Assembly (NCBI GenBank): GCA_050084985.1
Contig: JBITNC010000001.1
Coordinates: forward strand, 169,446,001-169,510,000
Source of the DNA: Nageia nagi
Taxonomy: Eukaryota; Pinophyta
Reading direction: 5' to 3'
DNA length: 64,000 nt
The notes below the pieces were generated by a model that saw nothing but the letters and a program-made list of their open reading frames with translations, was not told the DNA's origin and made no database searches. Position numbers and translations under genes: made by a program. Of this stretch, positions 1 to 14,200 are shown one piece after another. Every line of letters starts with the position of its first letter. Position 1 is the stretch's first letter.

Positions 1-19
1 TTTTTAAGATTTTTTTGAA

Positions 20-905
20 ACTTGCAATAGAAAAAGCACTTGTGTCCATAATGTTTGGCGTTTTGAGATGCTTGGTCCCAAAATAGACACATTTTGAAAG
101 TCCTCCTTATCATAGTGCTCCATCAAGCTCATGACTAGTAATGGTTGTAGATGGGCTTGATAAATTTTCTAGCATTGACTACCACTTGCTGCACCCAAGT
201 CTCCTAATGTCCTCAAGTATTAGGTCAAGATGATGGGCTGAGTAAGGAGACTTGAAAATAGTAGGAAACCTGTCCTTGAGAAATTTCTTTGCTGCCATAG
301 ATGATGTCACCTTGTGTATGACAGCTTGGACTACATTTTGTAACACCATCTCCACCATTACCTCTAACAACGTAAACACCATCAATGTAGTTTTTATCTT
401 GTTGGAGGCATCCATTGACTTATAAATATGAGTTGCCTAGGTGAAGCAACCAAAAAATTGATTAATGTTTGACGTCTTCCATTGGACCATCCATTGAACA
501 TTATTCCACAATGCTTCCTTATCTATACTTTTCTCTTTGACAAAAAGATGAACATCTATGCACCTAAGAAGAAGTGGGCCTTGATGAGATATGTTGGGGG
601 TTGACTGCATACATGATCAATGCATCGATAATAGCTTGGTAGTATGGTGAACTTGCAATATTGAAAGGAATGCTGGAGAAAAAACTACAAGTTCCCCCTC
701 AACTTCCTTTCTGTTGCATGTTTTTCCTTGTTCCAATCAATTGCCTTCAAAGATGGTTGGCTACCTGGATTGTTACAAAGTATAAAAAATGGGGTGGTAG
801 TAAATGGTGAGATAGAATTCGCTCCAAGGGAATTGTAGAAAAACCTAGGCCCAATGTTGCTTTGATTGAAGCCAGGTTTAAGAGGTGGAGTGGGTGCATG
901 AATAT
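20..905 (-). pseudogene. hAT transposase remnant (DUF659 region)
   Basis: Minus-strand pieces read like the N-terminal half of a plant hAT transposase: a WSNGRRQTLINFLVASP-like block near 470-540 and a block with VVQAVIHKV, then FPTIFKSPYSAHHLDLILED near 195-330, where intact members have an AAHCLDLMLED motif. Stops and frameshifts break it, and the 3' part lies left of the window. It sits in the intron upstream of the first visible LIG4 exon. Confidence 0.7.
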
Positions 906-2153
906 CACCCTTTTCTGCCTTGGCTTTATGCTTTACTCGTCATAGAAGATCTGGATGTGGGCATTCATCTTTCGGGCTACCTTTTGTTCCATAGTGGACA
1001 CCTCGACATCCCTACTTTGAGCATTCCACCCTACTCCTTAACATGCTTCCATTTGGTGTCTCTTTTCTTGGTGTCATTGTCTCCTAAATTTTCCATAGTT
1101 GACAAGCACAAACAAATTAAAATGAATCATAGAAGGAAAAAAATCAGCCCTATATTTTTTTTTACTTGGATGGTGGAAGTTCCTAACACTATGAAACATG
1201 CTTCTCATTGTGTAACTTGAGCCGCAAGGGTTTCAGAACATGTATTTGGTGTCTTCATTGGATTAGGGTTTGTTCTCTTTTAGTTCACTTATTCTGCACT
1301 TGAAATGGGCAGGAAAAAATTGATGATTAGGGCCTTTTGACAATGTAATCCAAGTAAACAATGCAGGATCCGTGAGTCAAATATTTGTCTGTGTGAATAA
1401 TCATCAAATAATTGATAGAAGTTGCATATTTGAAACCTTTAGGGTTTTCTTGAGGGGTCATTGGAAAAGTACTTCCTCTTCACCACGTTCTATATATGAT
1501 GGATGGGTCAGTGTGTGGTCAAGCAAAGCAGTCAAGCAGCATATGCATTCCTCTCCCTTGAAGCCAAGCGGATTGTCTTTTCAGGTGTGCTAGGGTTACC
1601 ATTTGTGGGGCATATCAATTGGAAAACTCAACAAAATATTGGTTTGGAAAGGTAGAGTTGGTTTCGCAAAGAATCTATCTATATGTTTGGGTCACCAGCC
1701 AGTTTGTGTTCTATTAAGATCCCAAGTAATATATAATTTTGCTAAATGTTTCAGGGATTATACATTTTGCTCATTGCTGCCAAGAATTGGCTGCCTAAAC
1801 TGATTCTTGGTTGAATTTCTAATTATGGAGTAAGTGGGGTTTTCAGTCTTATTAAGTATTGTAAACTACTTCAAGAAATAGGGTATTTACATTGAAGAAA
1901 GCATCACCATTTTTGTGTGAAAAACAGATTCATTTGCTATACCAATAGTGCATAAAAAACTGAAGAATGCCTATTTTTCAATTAGTCTTGGAGTGTATGG
2001 TAGCTTTGTACACACCTTATCTCCTATTTTCTTTTAGAGACTTGAAAGTTGTTTTCTTTATTTCAGATAGTGGCATTATAAAGTTTCCTATAATCATTTG
2101 GTATTTACAATTATTGTTTATAGTTAATACTGAACATTTTGATCTCCTTGCAG
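906..2153. other. LIG4 intron sequence, nothing recognised
   Basis: Only short open frames without recognisable domains. I looked for the LIG4 nucleophile exon (KxDG with SRNF at its end) and did not find it here. Confidence 0.6.
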
Positions 2154-2225
2154 GAACTTTTATGATCACAAAGAGTATGAGCATGGGATGTCAAGTTTTA
2201 TTTTCCAGAATGTTCAAGTGAACAA
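2154..2225 (+). CDS. LIG4: LIG4 visible exon 1 (adenylation domain)
   Basis: Acceptor TTGCAG before 2154 and donor GTAATT after 2225. It encodes NFYDHKEYEHGMSSF and on to NVQVN, the segment between the nucleophile region and motif III in plant LIG4. It enters after 2 nt of a codon (upstream exon should end in AG for an Arg) and leaves 2 nt (AA) that pair with exon 2 to make Lys. Confidence 0.9.
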
Positions 2226-5200
2226 GTAATTTAGCATCTTTAGTATTTTGTTAGCTTAATGATGGAACTTCTAAATGCTTGAGTTACCTAACTAGGGGTT
2301 ATGTGCACAGAAAATATTCATTGCGTTTCTGGCTTTTAGTTCTTGTAGAATATCTTCTCTATTATTGAATAATTAATAGTTTATTAGGTCATAAGATTGT
2401 GAAATTAACAACATTCTGTTTGTGATTTGAGTTTGTACAATATGTTCTAAACTGTTCCCTGTTTATTGTGTTTGGGGTGCAAACCTTCATTTTGAGAAGG
2501 CACCAATGTTACTAAGTTGGCTAATAGATGGAGTAGATTGTCATAGACAAGATATTCTTTGTGGAATAATCAATTATCATTATTTAGGAGAAAGAATAGA
2601 TAAGATAGCCTATTCTTCCTATAAGTAACCTGTTTGTGGAAAGAAAAGTAGTTTGGAATCAGTGTTAAACATATTTCGTGATTTGTCATTTCTATAAATA
2701 TATCATAGCATATATTTCAGATCTATTTAGTCTACCTGGTTTTCGTAAATAAAGTATTGGCTTAATGTTTAGTACATAAATGTTCTATTCTGAATGCTCT
2801 AACAAGAATAGTTCAGTGCATGCTTAGAATGTTTGCGTGCAAGTTGCAATGCATGAGGACCATATTGTTTTCTGGAATTTCTTGGAGATTCCAACAACTA
2901 TGAACTTAAAGAATATCTGATTTTAAGCTATAAATGTTGAAAGAATTCACCGATAAGATAAATTTGTTGACGTTTTTTGTTGATTGATGTTTTCAAGATG
3001 CATACTTGATGGTGAAATGCTAGTTTGGGATAAGGATTCCAATCGATTTGCGGATTTTGGGACAAACCAAGAAATAGGTCAGATAATGTTGTCTAGTTTC
3101 CTTCTATTTTCATTTGGTGTTTTCGGATTCACAATTAATGATTTTGCTTTGTCTAATTTTTATAATAACATTACAACTGACAGCAAAAGCTGCTAGGGAA
3201 GGCTTGGAAACCAATCAACAAGTATGCTTTTTTCATTTAAGAATGCTAATTTTTTGTACATTTTTGTTTGATAAATATTTTGACATTGTTATTCCAAAAA
3301 TATTAGCTAAAAGTTTGTTTTGCCTTTTGTTGTTTTGTTTTTCTTGGCCAGCTTTGTTGTATCCTTTTCCACTCTGAATGGTAGAGGCAACACTTGTGCA
3401 CTGATGTGAGATGAATTCCAAGGTCATGCTTTCAGTGTCTCTAGAGTAGATCTACTATGGATATGCTTGTATTCTTATCACCACTTATGTTTCATTTATT
3501 GATTTGTGCAATATAATTTAGTTTTGACAAACGCTGAATTATGCTGCACCCTTCCTCTTCTGCCATATACAAATAGTACTGTTTTCTAAATGAAAGAAAC
3601 CTTAAATAGAGGTGAAATTATTATTGTACAGTTGATTATATGTAATAAAATATGACATTGATGATAATTCTTTCAATAGGATATTATCTTTGTATAATTT
3701 ATTTGACAGCTTTTTGAGGAAATTGTTCTCTTTTCTCCAAGAATAAGCCTCCAAACTTTCTTTTGATCTGTGGATCCATCTGGAAATGAGTTCTTCAAAA
3801 CAGGATAAATTAATTTGGTGAAGGAAAAGGTGATAGAAGGACATTAATTTGAACCACACTTGGAAAACTAGGACTTGGAGAGTACTTGGCAAGGCAAATT
3901 TTGGAGAATAGTTAGCGAATCAACATAAGCAACCTTCAATATTTTATGAAAACAACATACAAAAAACTTTTAAATACAAAATTAGAGAGTTGCAAAGTCA
4001 ATTTTCTATTAGACATCAATGAAATAAGTACATTCATAGTTTGTGATCATCGATAATCATAAAAAATACAATAATCTAAACTGTGAAGTAGTCCTAAACT
4101 ACTTTCTTCTTTCCCTTCAATCCCATATATGTCCTTGCAGTGAATGGTAAATGTGGAACTGGTGGTTCTTTAGCCTCAACATGACCCTTGAGGTATGTCC
4201 TCAAGCTCCATATCAGCTGGAGCTGCTGCATATCATACACCTTTTGTTTCTTCCTTCTCAAACTTCTTGATTTTCTCCCCAGTGAACATGGGTTCCACAT
4301 TGTCAGCAACCCAATCTGCTCGTGGATCCATCTCATCAAGGTCGATGGCATCATGCGATTCTATGCTTTCCACTTGTTTGATGTGAAGGCAAAGATTGTA
4401 TTGTAAGAACACAAGGTCATTAAGATGCTGCTGGCTCAACTTCTCGTGCTTTTTGGTGTGAATGCTCTCAAATAATGATCAATTAAACCAATCCAACATA
4501 TTAAGAATAAAGCCCCACTCAACCCTATCATAGGCTTTATCAAATTCTAATTATAGGAATATTGCTTGTTGATTGCTTTTCTGAGCCCATTCCATTGTCT
4601 CCCAAACAGTTAACACCACATTGAAAATAAATCTTCCTTAAAGAAAACCTGTTCGCTCTTGCCGAACAATTCTCGATGTCATTTGTTTCATTTTGAAGGC
4701 CAGAGTTTTGGCCAAAATTTTGTATGAGCCATTGAACAGATTGATGGGTCTTCATCCTTCAATTGCATTCTTTCCGTTATTCTTAGGGATTAGTTTAATC
4801 ATCCCTTGATTGAAACTTGAAGAGAACATCGCATCTTCTTGTAAAATTTAGCAAGAAGTCCATCTGGGCCTGGAAATTTACTATTGCCCATATAAGAAAG
4901 GGCAGCATAAAGCTCCTCTTTAGAGAAATCTTCCATCAACTTGTCATTTTCAGTGTGAATAACTTTTTTGGGTATGCACTTCTGAATTTATTCTCTAGTG
5001 AGTAAATCCCCTTGATCAACAGGATATTCTGCAAAAATCATCCTAAAATTAGACTCAAACTCAGCTCTGATTAGATCATCCTCTTCAACAAGAGAGCCAT
5101 CTTCTGCATGCACAGCCACTATCCTTTCTGATGCAATCTTTTTCTTAATATGGCTAAAAAAAAACTGAGAAGGTGCACCCCCTTGTTTAATCCAATTAAG

Positions 5201-8200
5201 TCTGCTTCTGACCTTTGCAACTCTTGCAATGTGGTCTTCATAACAACGAATTTCTTTTTCTTTGCTTGCTGCTGCTTCTTGTAGCTGTGTTTTGAAGGGT
5301 TGTAGATTCAGTTATCTTAAGCTATTGTCCAAAGAATCTCTTAAATTTTTTATTTTACCCTTTCTTTTCCTTGCTACCTATCTTCCACAGCCCCTCAAAA
5401 ATTTAACAGTCCTATTTAGAGCTGCATCCCACCAGCCTAATCACTCATCTGTCCTTCTGGGTCTGGGCTCCAAGTTCCATATTCTTGTGATCAATGACCT
5501 AGAGTCTTTTGATGCCAAATGAGAAGCATCTCGTTTAAAAGTCAGAGCTTTTAATTGCACCGACCTTAACCAATGTGGACAATAGTATTGATCGGAAAAT
5601 GATCAGATCCTGTTATTTAAAGATTGATATCACCAGCCTTGTTACCTACTCCACTACATGTGAGCATTTTATTATCAACATAAAATTTGTAATACTCTAA
5701 ACTAGGGCAAGCACAATTTATAGTAAAATCCAATTTATCCTTATTTCTTCAAACTTAAATAAATTTCCAAAAATACCAAATGATTCCAAAAATACCAAAT
5801 GATTCCCTAGCTTATGTGGAATAACGTTATTGGGCTTTGTCAAATGGATCAAAAATAGGATTCCAGGATTGTACATAAACAGGAGAACAGTTACTACGAG
5901 GGTTCCATACTGAAGTATATGCCGAACAACCGCTGGTTTTTCAAAAAGCACAGTAACATACTTTCCACCTAGCTCCCAGTAGGACTGAACATGCAACCCT
6001 TTGGCCATCCATGAGGTTCTTATCCATTTATGGAATTCTTCATTCAATGGCATTTTTCTCAGGAAGTATAGGATAAACCTCTTATTCAACAGATCATTCA
6101 TTGATCTGTGATATTCCTCTTGCTCTTCTACCACCATAGAGAACTCATCCTCCTCTGTATCTATCTCAGTCATCATAGAATCTTGCCTATCTAGCCGTTG
6201 TCTTTCATCTTCCTGGGGTGAATGAAACACACCAAATACAAATGCACACAAAACAATAATAATTCCACAGGGCAAAATCTGATTTCTTTTATATTTTGTT
6301 TTTTTAATAAAGAAAGCTTGCAACTACAGCAGATTACAAGTAACAAAGACAATGCGTTACAATTGTATGTAAGCAAGACAACTATAGATCACTAAACACA
6401 CCTCGAAGAGCTGTTCAAACAGCTGTAACACCTTCAAAACTCAAAACAAACCCCACAAGAACTGGACAAACAACTGTATTATTGTCTCCAAGCTAGACCA
6501 CTGCTGGATAGATTTCTCAGAGTTGTCCTCAATCGATTATCTCAGCAAATAACACCCTCAGGCCTCTATCCTGCTGAAAAAAGGCTGATATGCCCAAAAT
6601 TGTGCCAATACTGGGTTGTCTTCACCAAAGCTAAGCATGAACATGGCTCCCTTGATAGTTCTGGCCCTTATAACCTACGAAATAGTCCTCTCAAGGCTGA
6701 CATCTTACTCCAATAGCCTCCAAAGGCTGGATCTTGGCTCAAAAACTTCTAACTTGCCCTCCAATAGCCAGATCTACACTTCAGCTTCAATGATGCTACT
6801 CAAATCAAGCCCAAATCACCAACCCTAATGTGGATTGGTCAGATTCAATTGGGTAGATAGCTCTAGGATTTGATCCTTCAAACCTCCATCAAATTGATCT
6901 CCAATGGGAACCCCAAAAAACTCCAGCAGAATGCAAGAGTCCAAAAGAGCAAAGCTCTTTCAAATTCCAAATTCTCCAAATTCACCCCTTCCAAATGACC
7001 AACTCTTCCTCTTAAATAGTCTTGGAAATCTTAATTTAAGTCTCTTGACTGTTACAAAAGTCTGCCTCATAATAGTTACAAATCCTCTCCTATGGCAGTT
7101 ACAAAAGCATTAAATAATACCTTAGACTTTGACTTCATTAACAGTTACTTTTGCCAAAATGGCAGTTACAAATACTAGAGACATTTAATACTGCCTTATA
7201 ATCCAAACTATCAAGCTAAAAACGTGTACCAAGTTAATGACATTATTTAATACCTTTTTTCTTGTCCCAAAACTATTTTAAATGCATAGCCAACTCCTTA
7301 AACACTTATACTAACAATAAAACTTCTCAAAACACACTAACCCACCCCTTAGAGGCCCACAAACACAACAAAACATAAATTTGAAATGTTTACAAGGCTG
7401 GAAATATTTTGGGATATTATAGTGAATCATCCACGTCATTGGTTCGACAGCTTTCATGATCATGTATAAACACGTCTCTGTGCTGTGAAGAGTCCTGGTT
7501 GGTGAGTGGCTTCAATGGTGAAGTTCCTTTGATCATATCGGCAAATGATCTGTGTGATCAAGTGGTGCGTTTGTCCGATCTGTGATATTTTCAGCCCCAA
7601 ACTTTTCAATGTGCATGTATCCTATCGAAGCTGTGTGCGGACTGGAAGGGTCTGGAAGATTCTTGACATATAAGTTTCTTTGTTCCCTGGTTTCTCGTGT
7701 CCAGTTGTTGTGAAAGCTCTTCTATTCTGATCCGACTCCAATATGGCTTTGGGGGTTACTGATGACTCCTCACGGTGTTCATTCCTCCAGTTTTTCTCAG
7801 AGGAACAGGTATCTCTTGTTCGATCTGAAGAGAACAACGCTCGAGAGGAACCCTGTCCATTTTGACCAGTGTCATATCTAAAAAAGAGAGGAGACTGTGA
7901 GCGATCAAACTTGCCTCTCTTGTCCTTAGGATTGCTGCAACCAGAAATTTCATCTACCTTCCGTTTGTCCGAAGTTAAATATGGGGCTGTCAGGACCTGT
8001 GTGGAGAGACTGGAAGTGGAATTTTGGAGGGCACTTGCTTCAGTTGAAATCTTCCAAACTTTATAAAGTTTTGCTGTTCAATACACCGATAGATACTGTA
8101 TTAAATCAGGGATGGGATGTCAACTGCACCGTCAAACAATGGAAATATAGGCTGGCCATAATTCGGCTTTTCAAACTGTGTCAACTTAGGGTATTTGCAT

Positions 8201-11200
8201 GGTCATTAATCTTCCAAGGTCTTCTGTGCAAGGCCAGGCTGGTTAAAATGAACATCTCTACAAGCTGCTGTGTGGGTTGTCGTAGAAAAGGATTGTTCTC
8301 GTGCCAAAGCAGTTTGGAAAAGTTTTGATCAGGTTATTGCCCCTTTCGTGGGGGATCACCTTTGGTGGACTATAGCTCTTCTTGGAGACATCAGTGATTG
8401 TCCACTTCACTTGGTTGGAATTTGGCAGGTAGTTATGGTCCCGATCCTCTCTGCTCTTAGGAAAGATAGGTGCATTGGTCTTCAATGGAGACTCTATCGC
8501 AGTTGCTAGAACAGTAAGTAAAGCACTACATTGTATATCTGATTAGGTACAAAGTTTTAGAGGAAAATTGTTAAACGAGCAGAAGGGTAGCTCTAACCCA
8601 TGTAAGTCAGGATGCCAAATTCTGCTGTGTGAATTGGCATGATTGTTGTACTATCTTTTTTATTTAATGAATATATAAGCAGTATTTCTCAAAAAGAAAC
8701 GAAAAAAAATGATTGATTATGCTCACACCCAAAAGTGCTACAAGGCTGACTCAAAATACTAATTGGTAGCCTATGAAGATTTGGTGTTCGAGCACCATAA
8801 TGTTCCCACTATAAATTTGCAAAAAAAAGACATTTTAGAAAGTCAATTTAGATTCTACATTATGTAAATTCTAAAAAGACAATACTTTTATTGCATTTTA
8901 AAGAGTTACTTGGCTGCAAGGTTTTGCTTGCCTTTTTACAAAAAATAGAAAATTAACTACCCCCTTATCTTTTTTGTAGCTTTGCAATTCATTGGGGATT
9001 AGTGTACGATGTGATCGTTTTCTCTATACAAGTATAGAGGGCATCCATAACCTCATTGGGCTGAAATGTATTGCTGAACACCGTTGCATGAAGAGTCGAT
9101 GAAGTTGCTTGGCCAATCTTCTATCAATAATACCCCAAATGGGATCAAATTTACACTTGTATCCAGAATAAAAATGTTGGATAGGCTCCTTCGCCCTATC
9201 CTTGGCCTCATATAGATAGCCCATTGGCATTTGGTGGCCATGTACAAGGTGAAGAACTTGTTGTGCCTGCACAACACATTCCAAAATACAAGATTTTGGG
9301 GACCCATTTTTTTTTGCAAATCTAGCGATCCAAGTTAGATCAAGTTCACAAATTGAACTGGCTAGGACGACTTGGGGGTTGATTCTAAGCAATCTTAAGG
9401 GATGATATCATGGAATGGTACATGGCAGTTCCCCACTGGGATTCCTTAGGAGATTCAGAACATTCAATCACCAGTTTCTTTGAGACCATGACTAGTTCAG
9501 GATGATCAAGTGATGAAAATATATACCAAGTGAGAAATGTAAAGTGTGGATTCAAAAGCTTTGGTGACACAAGGTTGTAGACAATTCAAAATGAGGCATA
9601 TTCAAGCTTGGAACTTGGGAGTTTGGATCAAAGATGCTCCCTGGAGGACTAGGTGAAGGATTTGGGGTCTTTGATGCCTTCAAGAGGAATAGAGTTATAC
9701 TTACATGGAAAAGAAAAAGTTTCTCATACAAGTTTGATGCAAAATGTAAATATACTCTCAAAAGGAGCTTGGAAAAAGAATAACATTTAGACTTGGAGCT
9801 TTCCGATTTCCTCCAAAAATGGTCATTCCCTCCCTAGGCATATTTTTTTGTGGTTTACTCATCCAAAGAGAGAAAATATGTGCCTCGCAAGGCCATGCAC
9901 ACAAAAAGTCTCAAAATTTCAAGTTGGCAAATCAAAATTGTGGCATATGGGTATTGTTGAAAGTCATAATTGAACATCTTTGCTCTTAAGAATTTCGAGA
10001 ATGCACCACTTCATGGAGACATAGGTTCAGTTTTTTGATCTTTACCCCCTCAAAATAAGAAAACATGTGCCTACCATGGTTGTGTACTTGAAAAGTGTCA
10101 AATTTTTATCAAGTATTTGAAACATGGTATTGTGGACCTACGGAAATAAAGTAATTTTGCTCAAGGAAGCACATCAAAAGGATCAAAACTTTTTCCTCCC
10201 CATCCAGGCACACATTTTCTAGTTTTCCTCAAAACAAAAAGAAGAAACTTGCACCTAGCAAAAGAAGGGTCAAATCTTTGTCAAAATTGCAATCTAAAGG
10301 CATGATGAGGTGTACAATCCAATTCTACACAAGTTTGACCTTAGAAGCACTCAAAATGATAAAGTTTAACCCCGCCAAATCATATGTGCACATTTCTAGG
10401 CTTTGAAATTCCTCCAAAAGAAGAAAATTTTTTCCTAGGGGAGGAGTGCACCAAATTTTGACAAAATTTAGATTAGATTTTGAAGACATAAGCATGAAGA
10501 GGAGGAAATTACAAGCACATTGGCCTTAGAAATTTTTGAAAAAAAACAAAATTATGCAAGGGAGGACTAGGTGCACATTTTCTAGTTAAGGAGAACTTGA
10601 GAAAAATAGAAAACTTGCACCTAGCAAGCTTGTGCTCATAAAATTTTCAAATTGTGTAAGTTAACCAATCAAAAATAAAACATGGGTATGGTGGGAGGTT
10701 GTGATGATCCAAAATGCAATTTGGATACAAAATAGGCAAATTCAACCTCAATCACCTCGACGTCAGGCCTAGGACATCCACAACAAGCATTCAAACCCTC
10801 AAGATGGCAACGTTAGGGTTAGGGCATCAATATTCTACATGCACAACATTAATATACCCATGTTTGGCTAGAACATGCAATATTCTATCAACCATACATT
10901 ACAATGCCAATGTCTGATAAATACAAGCATATATGACAATGATAATCCAACACATGCACAAGATGAATAAACACAATGCTAGTATGAGATTCAATTGCCC
11001 TTGGTAGTATACAAATGATATGGAATGATGCAATACAATACCAAGCCTAGGAGGGTTGATGTTGACCTCTCATGAGCCAACTAGGGCACAACACAAATAT
11101 ACTTTGATTGGAACAATATCGGCACCGACAATACCGGGTCCATTGAACCATTAAGTCTCCTATCCTAAGCTACAAATATGAAAGTGCAATACATTAGTAA

Positions 11201-14200
11201 AATATATTACAAGAGATCCCAATCGGACCTTACAATTAATTTTAATTGTGCAAAGGGGACATCACAAAGCCTCCCTTCTCGAATTGCTTGCCCTCAAGCA
11301 ATGGTGGAAGATTGCAACATGTTTTCTTCCAAGAATCCTTCGATCTTGGCACCAGTGGTTGGTGAAGGTGAAATGCAACTTCAATATTCTTCATCTAGAA
11401 TGGCAATGTGATGTTCATTTCTGAAACTTCATACCCTGGTATCAATGCATTCCACAAACTCTCTAGTTTGCTGTAACTGTCACTCCTCATCAGCTGCTCT
11501 ATGGTTGTCTTCAGTATACATGAAAATGTGTGTACCAATGCGAAGATGTACCTGCAAGAACCTTAAGAAAATCATGAGTGAGTGAAATCGGATGGAGCCA
11601 TTGCTCCATGTGTGAGGCCAAACCTCCTTAAGGATCAATGTTGAGTCGAAAACTCCCTTCATGACTAGTGTGAAGCAAGAAACATCCTCATCCTTCAACG
11701 TGGGTTGCCAAGCTGTCCTCAAGCTCATTGTCATGAATGCAGACCTTCCCAAGTCCAATGTGTCACTCCTCAGCTCAAAAATTTCCTTTGAGGGGAATGC
11801 AACCACCCTCATGTTCAACGTAGGTTGGCTAGCCTCTCCAATGCTCAATGTCAGATGGCCAAACTCCTTGGAGCCCAATGTCGGATGCTTAGCTTTCCCA
11901 AAGCTCAACGTGGGGTATCCAACCTCGTTAGGTGGCAAGCCTCCCAAATGTCCAACGTGGGATGTTTGGTTCCCTCAAGACTCTATGTGGCCCCACCTGG
12001 CCCCTTGGGTTGAGACGTGGGGCATAAAACTCCCCAATGCCCCCCATCTTCTCCCAACGTGGCCCCATCCTTTGCTTCCTCCTTTTGACAGCACTCAATC
12101 ACCTCTAGCCTCTTATTGTCTATCTGTGGATAATCATCTCTAATTCCCTGCAAGGTGTGAGTTCTCCCATCAATTTCGAAACTCATTGTGAGTTTCTAAT
12201 AGTTGGTGTGTATATCACCCAAGTCAAATAGCCATTGCACTCCTAAGATGATGTGAGGATGTCCCTTTAAAGGATAGATGTAGAAGTCCTCCCTCACTAT
12301 ACAACTTTGCAATCTCACACCAAACCTCTCAACGATGTGGTCTACCAACGTGAGCTTCCCGCTGGCGTTGGAAACCCTGAATCCCTCAAATCTCTTGGTC
12401 TTCAGGTTCTTCCTTTCTGCAAAGCTTACATCGATGAAGTTGTGGGATGCTCCTGGATCAATCAATACCATCACATCCTATCCTCCGGCCTACCCTACCA
12501 ATGACCTCCCCTACCAAATTTAGGGTAAGGTACTTCTTCACCCCATGTAGTGAAGCTATCATACTACCCAACGTTCCTTCTGCCTGAGGTGCTCCCTGCT
12601 CTAGGGTGTCAACTCCAATCTCCTGAGTCATCTAACTCATCTTTTGAAAACACCTCTATGTAGTGCACCTGTCCTTTCATTTGACAACGGTGCCTTGGCT
12701 CCCAAGTCTTCTTGCAGTAGAGGCACTTACCTTCTCTTAACTTCCTCCGTGTGGCTGCATCCAATTGATTTGTTTTAGGCAGGGGGAAGGGTTTGGCTTT
12801 GCTAGGCCCTTATTTGTTAGCAAATGACTTTCAGTTAACAGTCCTTTTGTACGTCTGCCCTCCCTTGAGGGATTTCACTGTGGGCTCAAGGTCATATGCT
12901 GCTCGGATAGCGTCATCAAGGCTCTTAAGGGAAAATGCCTTGACCATCCCCAGCAATGGCTCCATCAAAGCCTCAATGAAGAGGAAAGTTAATCTCTCCT
13001 TAGGAATATGGTGGATCATGATGACAATCCTCTGAAACTTTATCACATAATCATCCACCATCCCTTGTTGTCTTAATGATGTTAGGTCTCAGAAGTAGTC
13101 ATTCTCCTTCTGGTCAAACCTCTTGACCAACCGTCTAGCAGACCCATCAAAAGAGGTGATGAGTGAATACCCTTGGTTGATCACTCCATGCTGCCACCAC
13201 TTTAGGGCATCACCCTTGAAATGCAATGATGCAAAATGAATTGCATCCTCCTCTACCATGTTGGGATTTAGAGTGAAATAGGTCTGCAGCTAATGCAACC
13301 ATGCCCTAGATGTCATTCTCTTCCCATAATACATCTGTATCTACATTTTATTGATTTTGTGTTGCAGATCCTTCTCATCCCATGAATTGCTGGAAGTGCG
13401 TGGGCCATGCGAATTGCTTCCCTTCAACCCCAAAAGGTCTAGGTAGCTATTGAAATTGATGTCTCTCGTCAACCTTGGATCCAACATAGAATACTCCCTA
13501 AAAATCTGATTCAACTTCAATGGGTTAGGAACTTGACTCTTCGTCTCCTCTCTGACCTTCCTTACAAACATAGGCTTGGACAGCTTTGGAATAACAGGTT
13601 GCTCCTCTATCCTGCCAATGTCCTCCTCTAGGTATATCCCTAGGAGAGGGTTTGTACCCTAGGGTGCTCGGTGTGAGTGGGATCTCAAAAATGTAGCCTC
13701 TAGATGCCCCATCAACCCATGGTGGGTTGATTCCCAATTCCTCAAACTCCGAGATATCCTCATGCTCGGCTCCCTATCTACTCGATCCTCCTCAGATAGC
13801 TCCTCTTTATCATATTTAGTATGATGTTTGGCCTCTCTATCATCCTTGGTGTGACATGGGCCCTCTCTGTCATCCCTAGTGTGGCGTGGGACCTCTCTGT
13901 CATCCTTGGTGTGATGTGGGGTCTCTCTGTCATCCTTGGTGTGATGCGGGGGGTATTCTCCTCTTGAACACCCAAATGCCTCTTCAGCTGCCATTGCATA
14001 GTGGTGACTACTCCGGTCATGTTGTGAATGGCCGAAATGAGTTTATCAAACTTCCATTCAGGGGTGGATTCCCGAACCGGAGTTGAAATTCTCCTCCTGG
14101 AAGCTCTCTGTCTTTCTCTTTGCGCCTCCCCTTCATCCTCGAATGCACCCTCATTCAACAATTCTTCCATCCACGGTCGTCTATCCTCCTCATGGATGGC

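Noticed and set aside
1372-1593. Frame with SIYDGW as a possible LIG4 KxDG nucleophile exon
   Set aside because: No Lys two residues before DG, no flanking conservation (should end in HFFSR), and no phase-compatible splice sites into 2154.
3222-3240. Reading exon 3 through into GTATGCTTTTTT to supply the missing codons
   Set aside because: It would give V-C-F and no GT donor follows at the needed phase; kept only as an alternative to the microexon.
4188-4406. Plus-strand Phe/Leu-rich frames
   Set aside because: Antisense of the hAT C-terminal fragment.
5718-6323. 201-residue minus frame with an apparent N-terminal membrane segment
   Set aside because: The first ~100 bp lie in the solo LTR (6223-7421); the hydrophobic stretch is not part of the LINE protein.
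11661-12143. 160-residue plus-strand frame
   Set aside because: Antisense to element A; it is the reverse of the AACGTGGG repeat block and protease flank.
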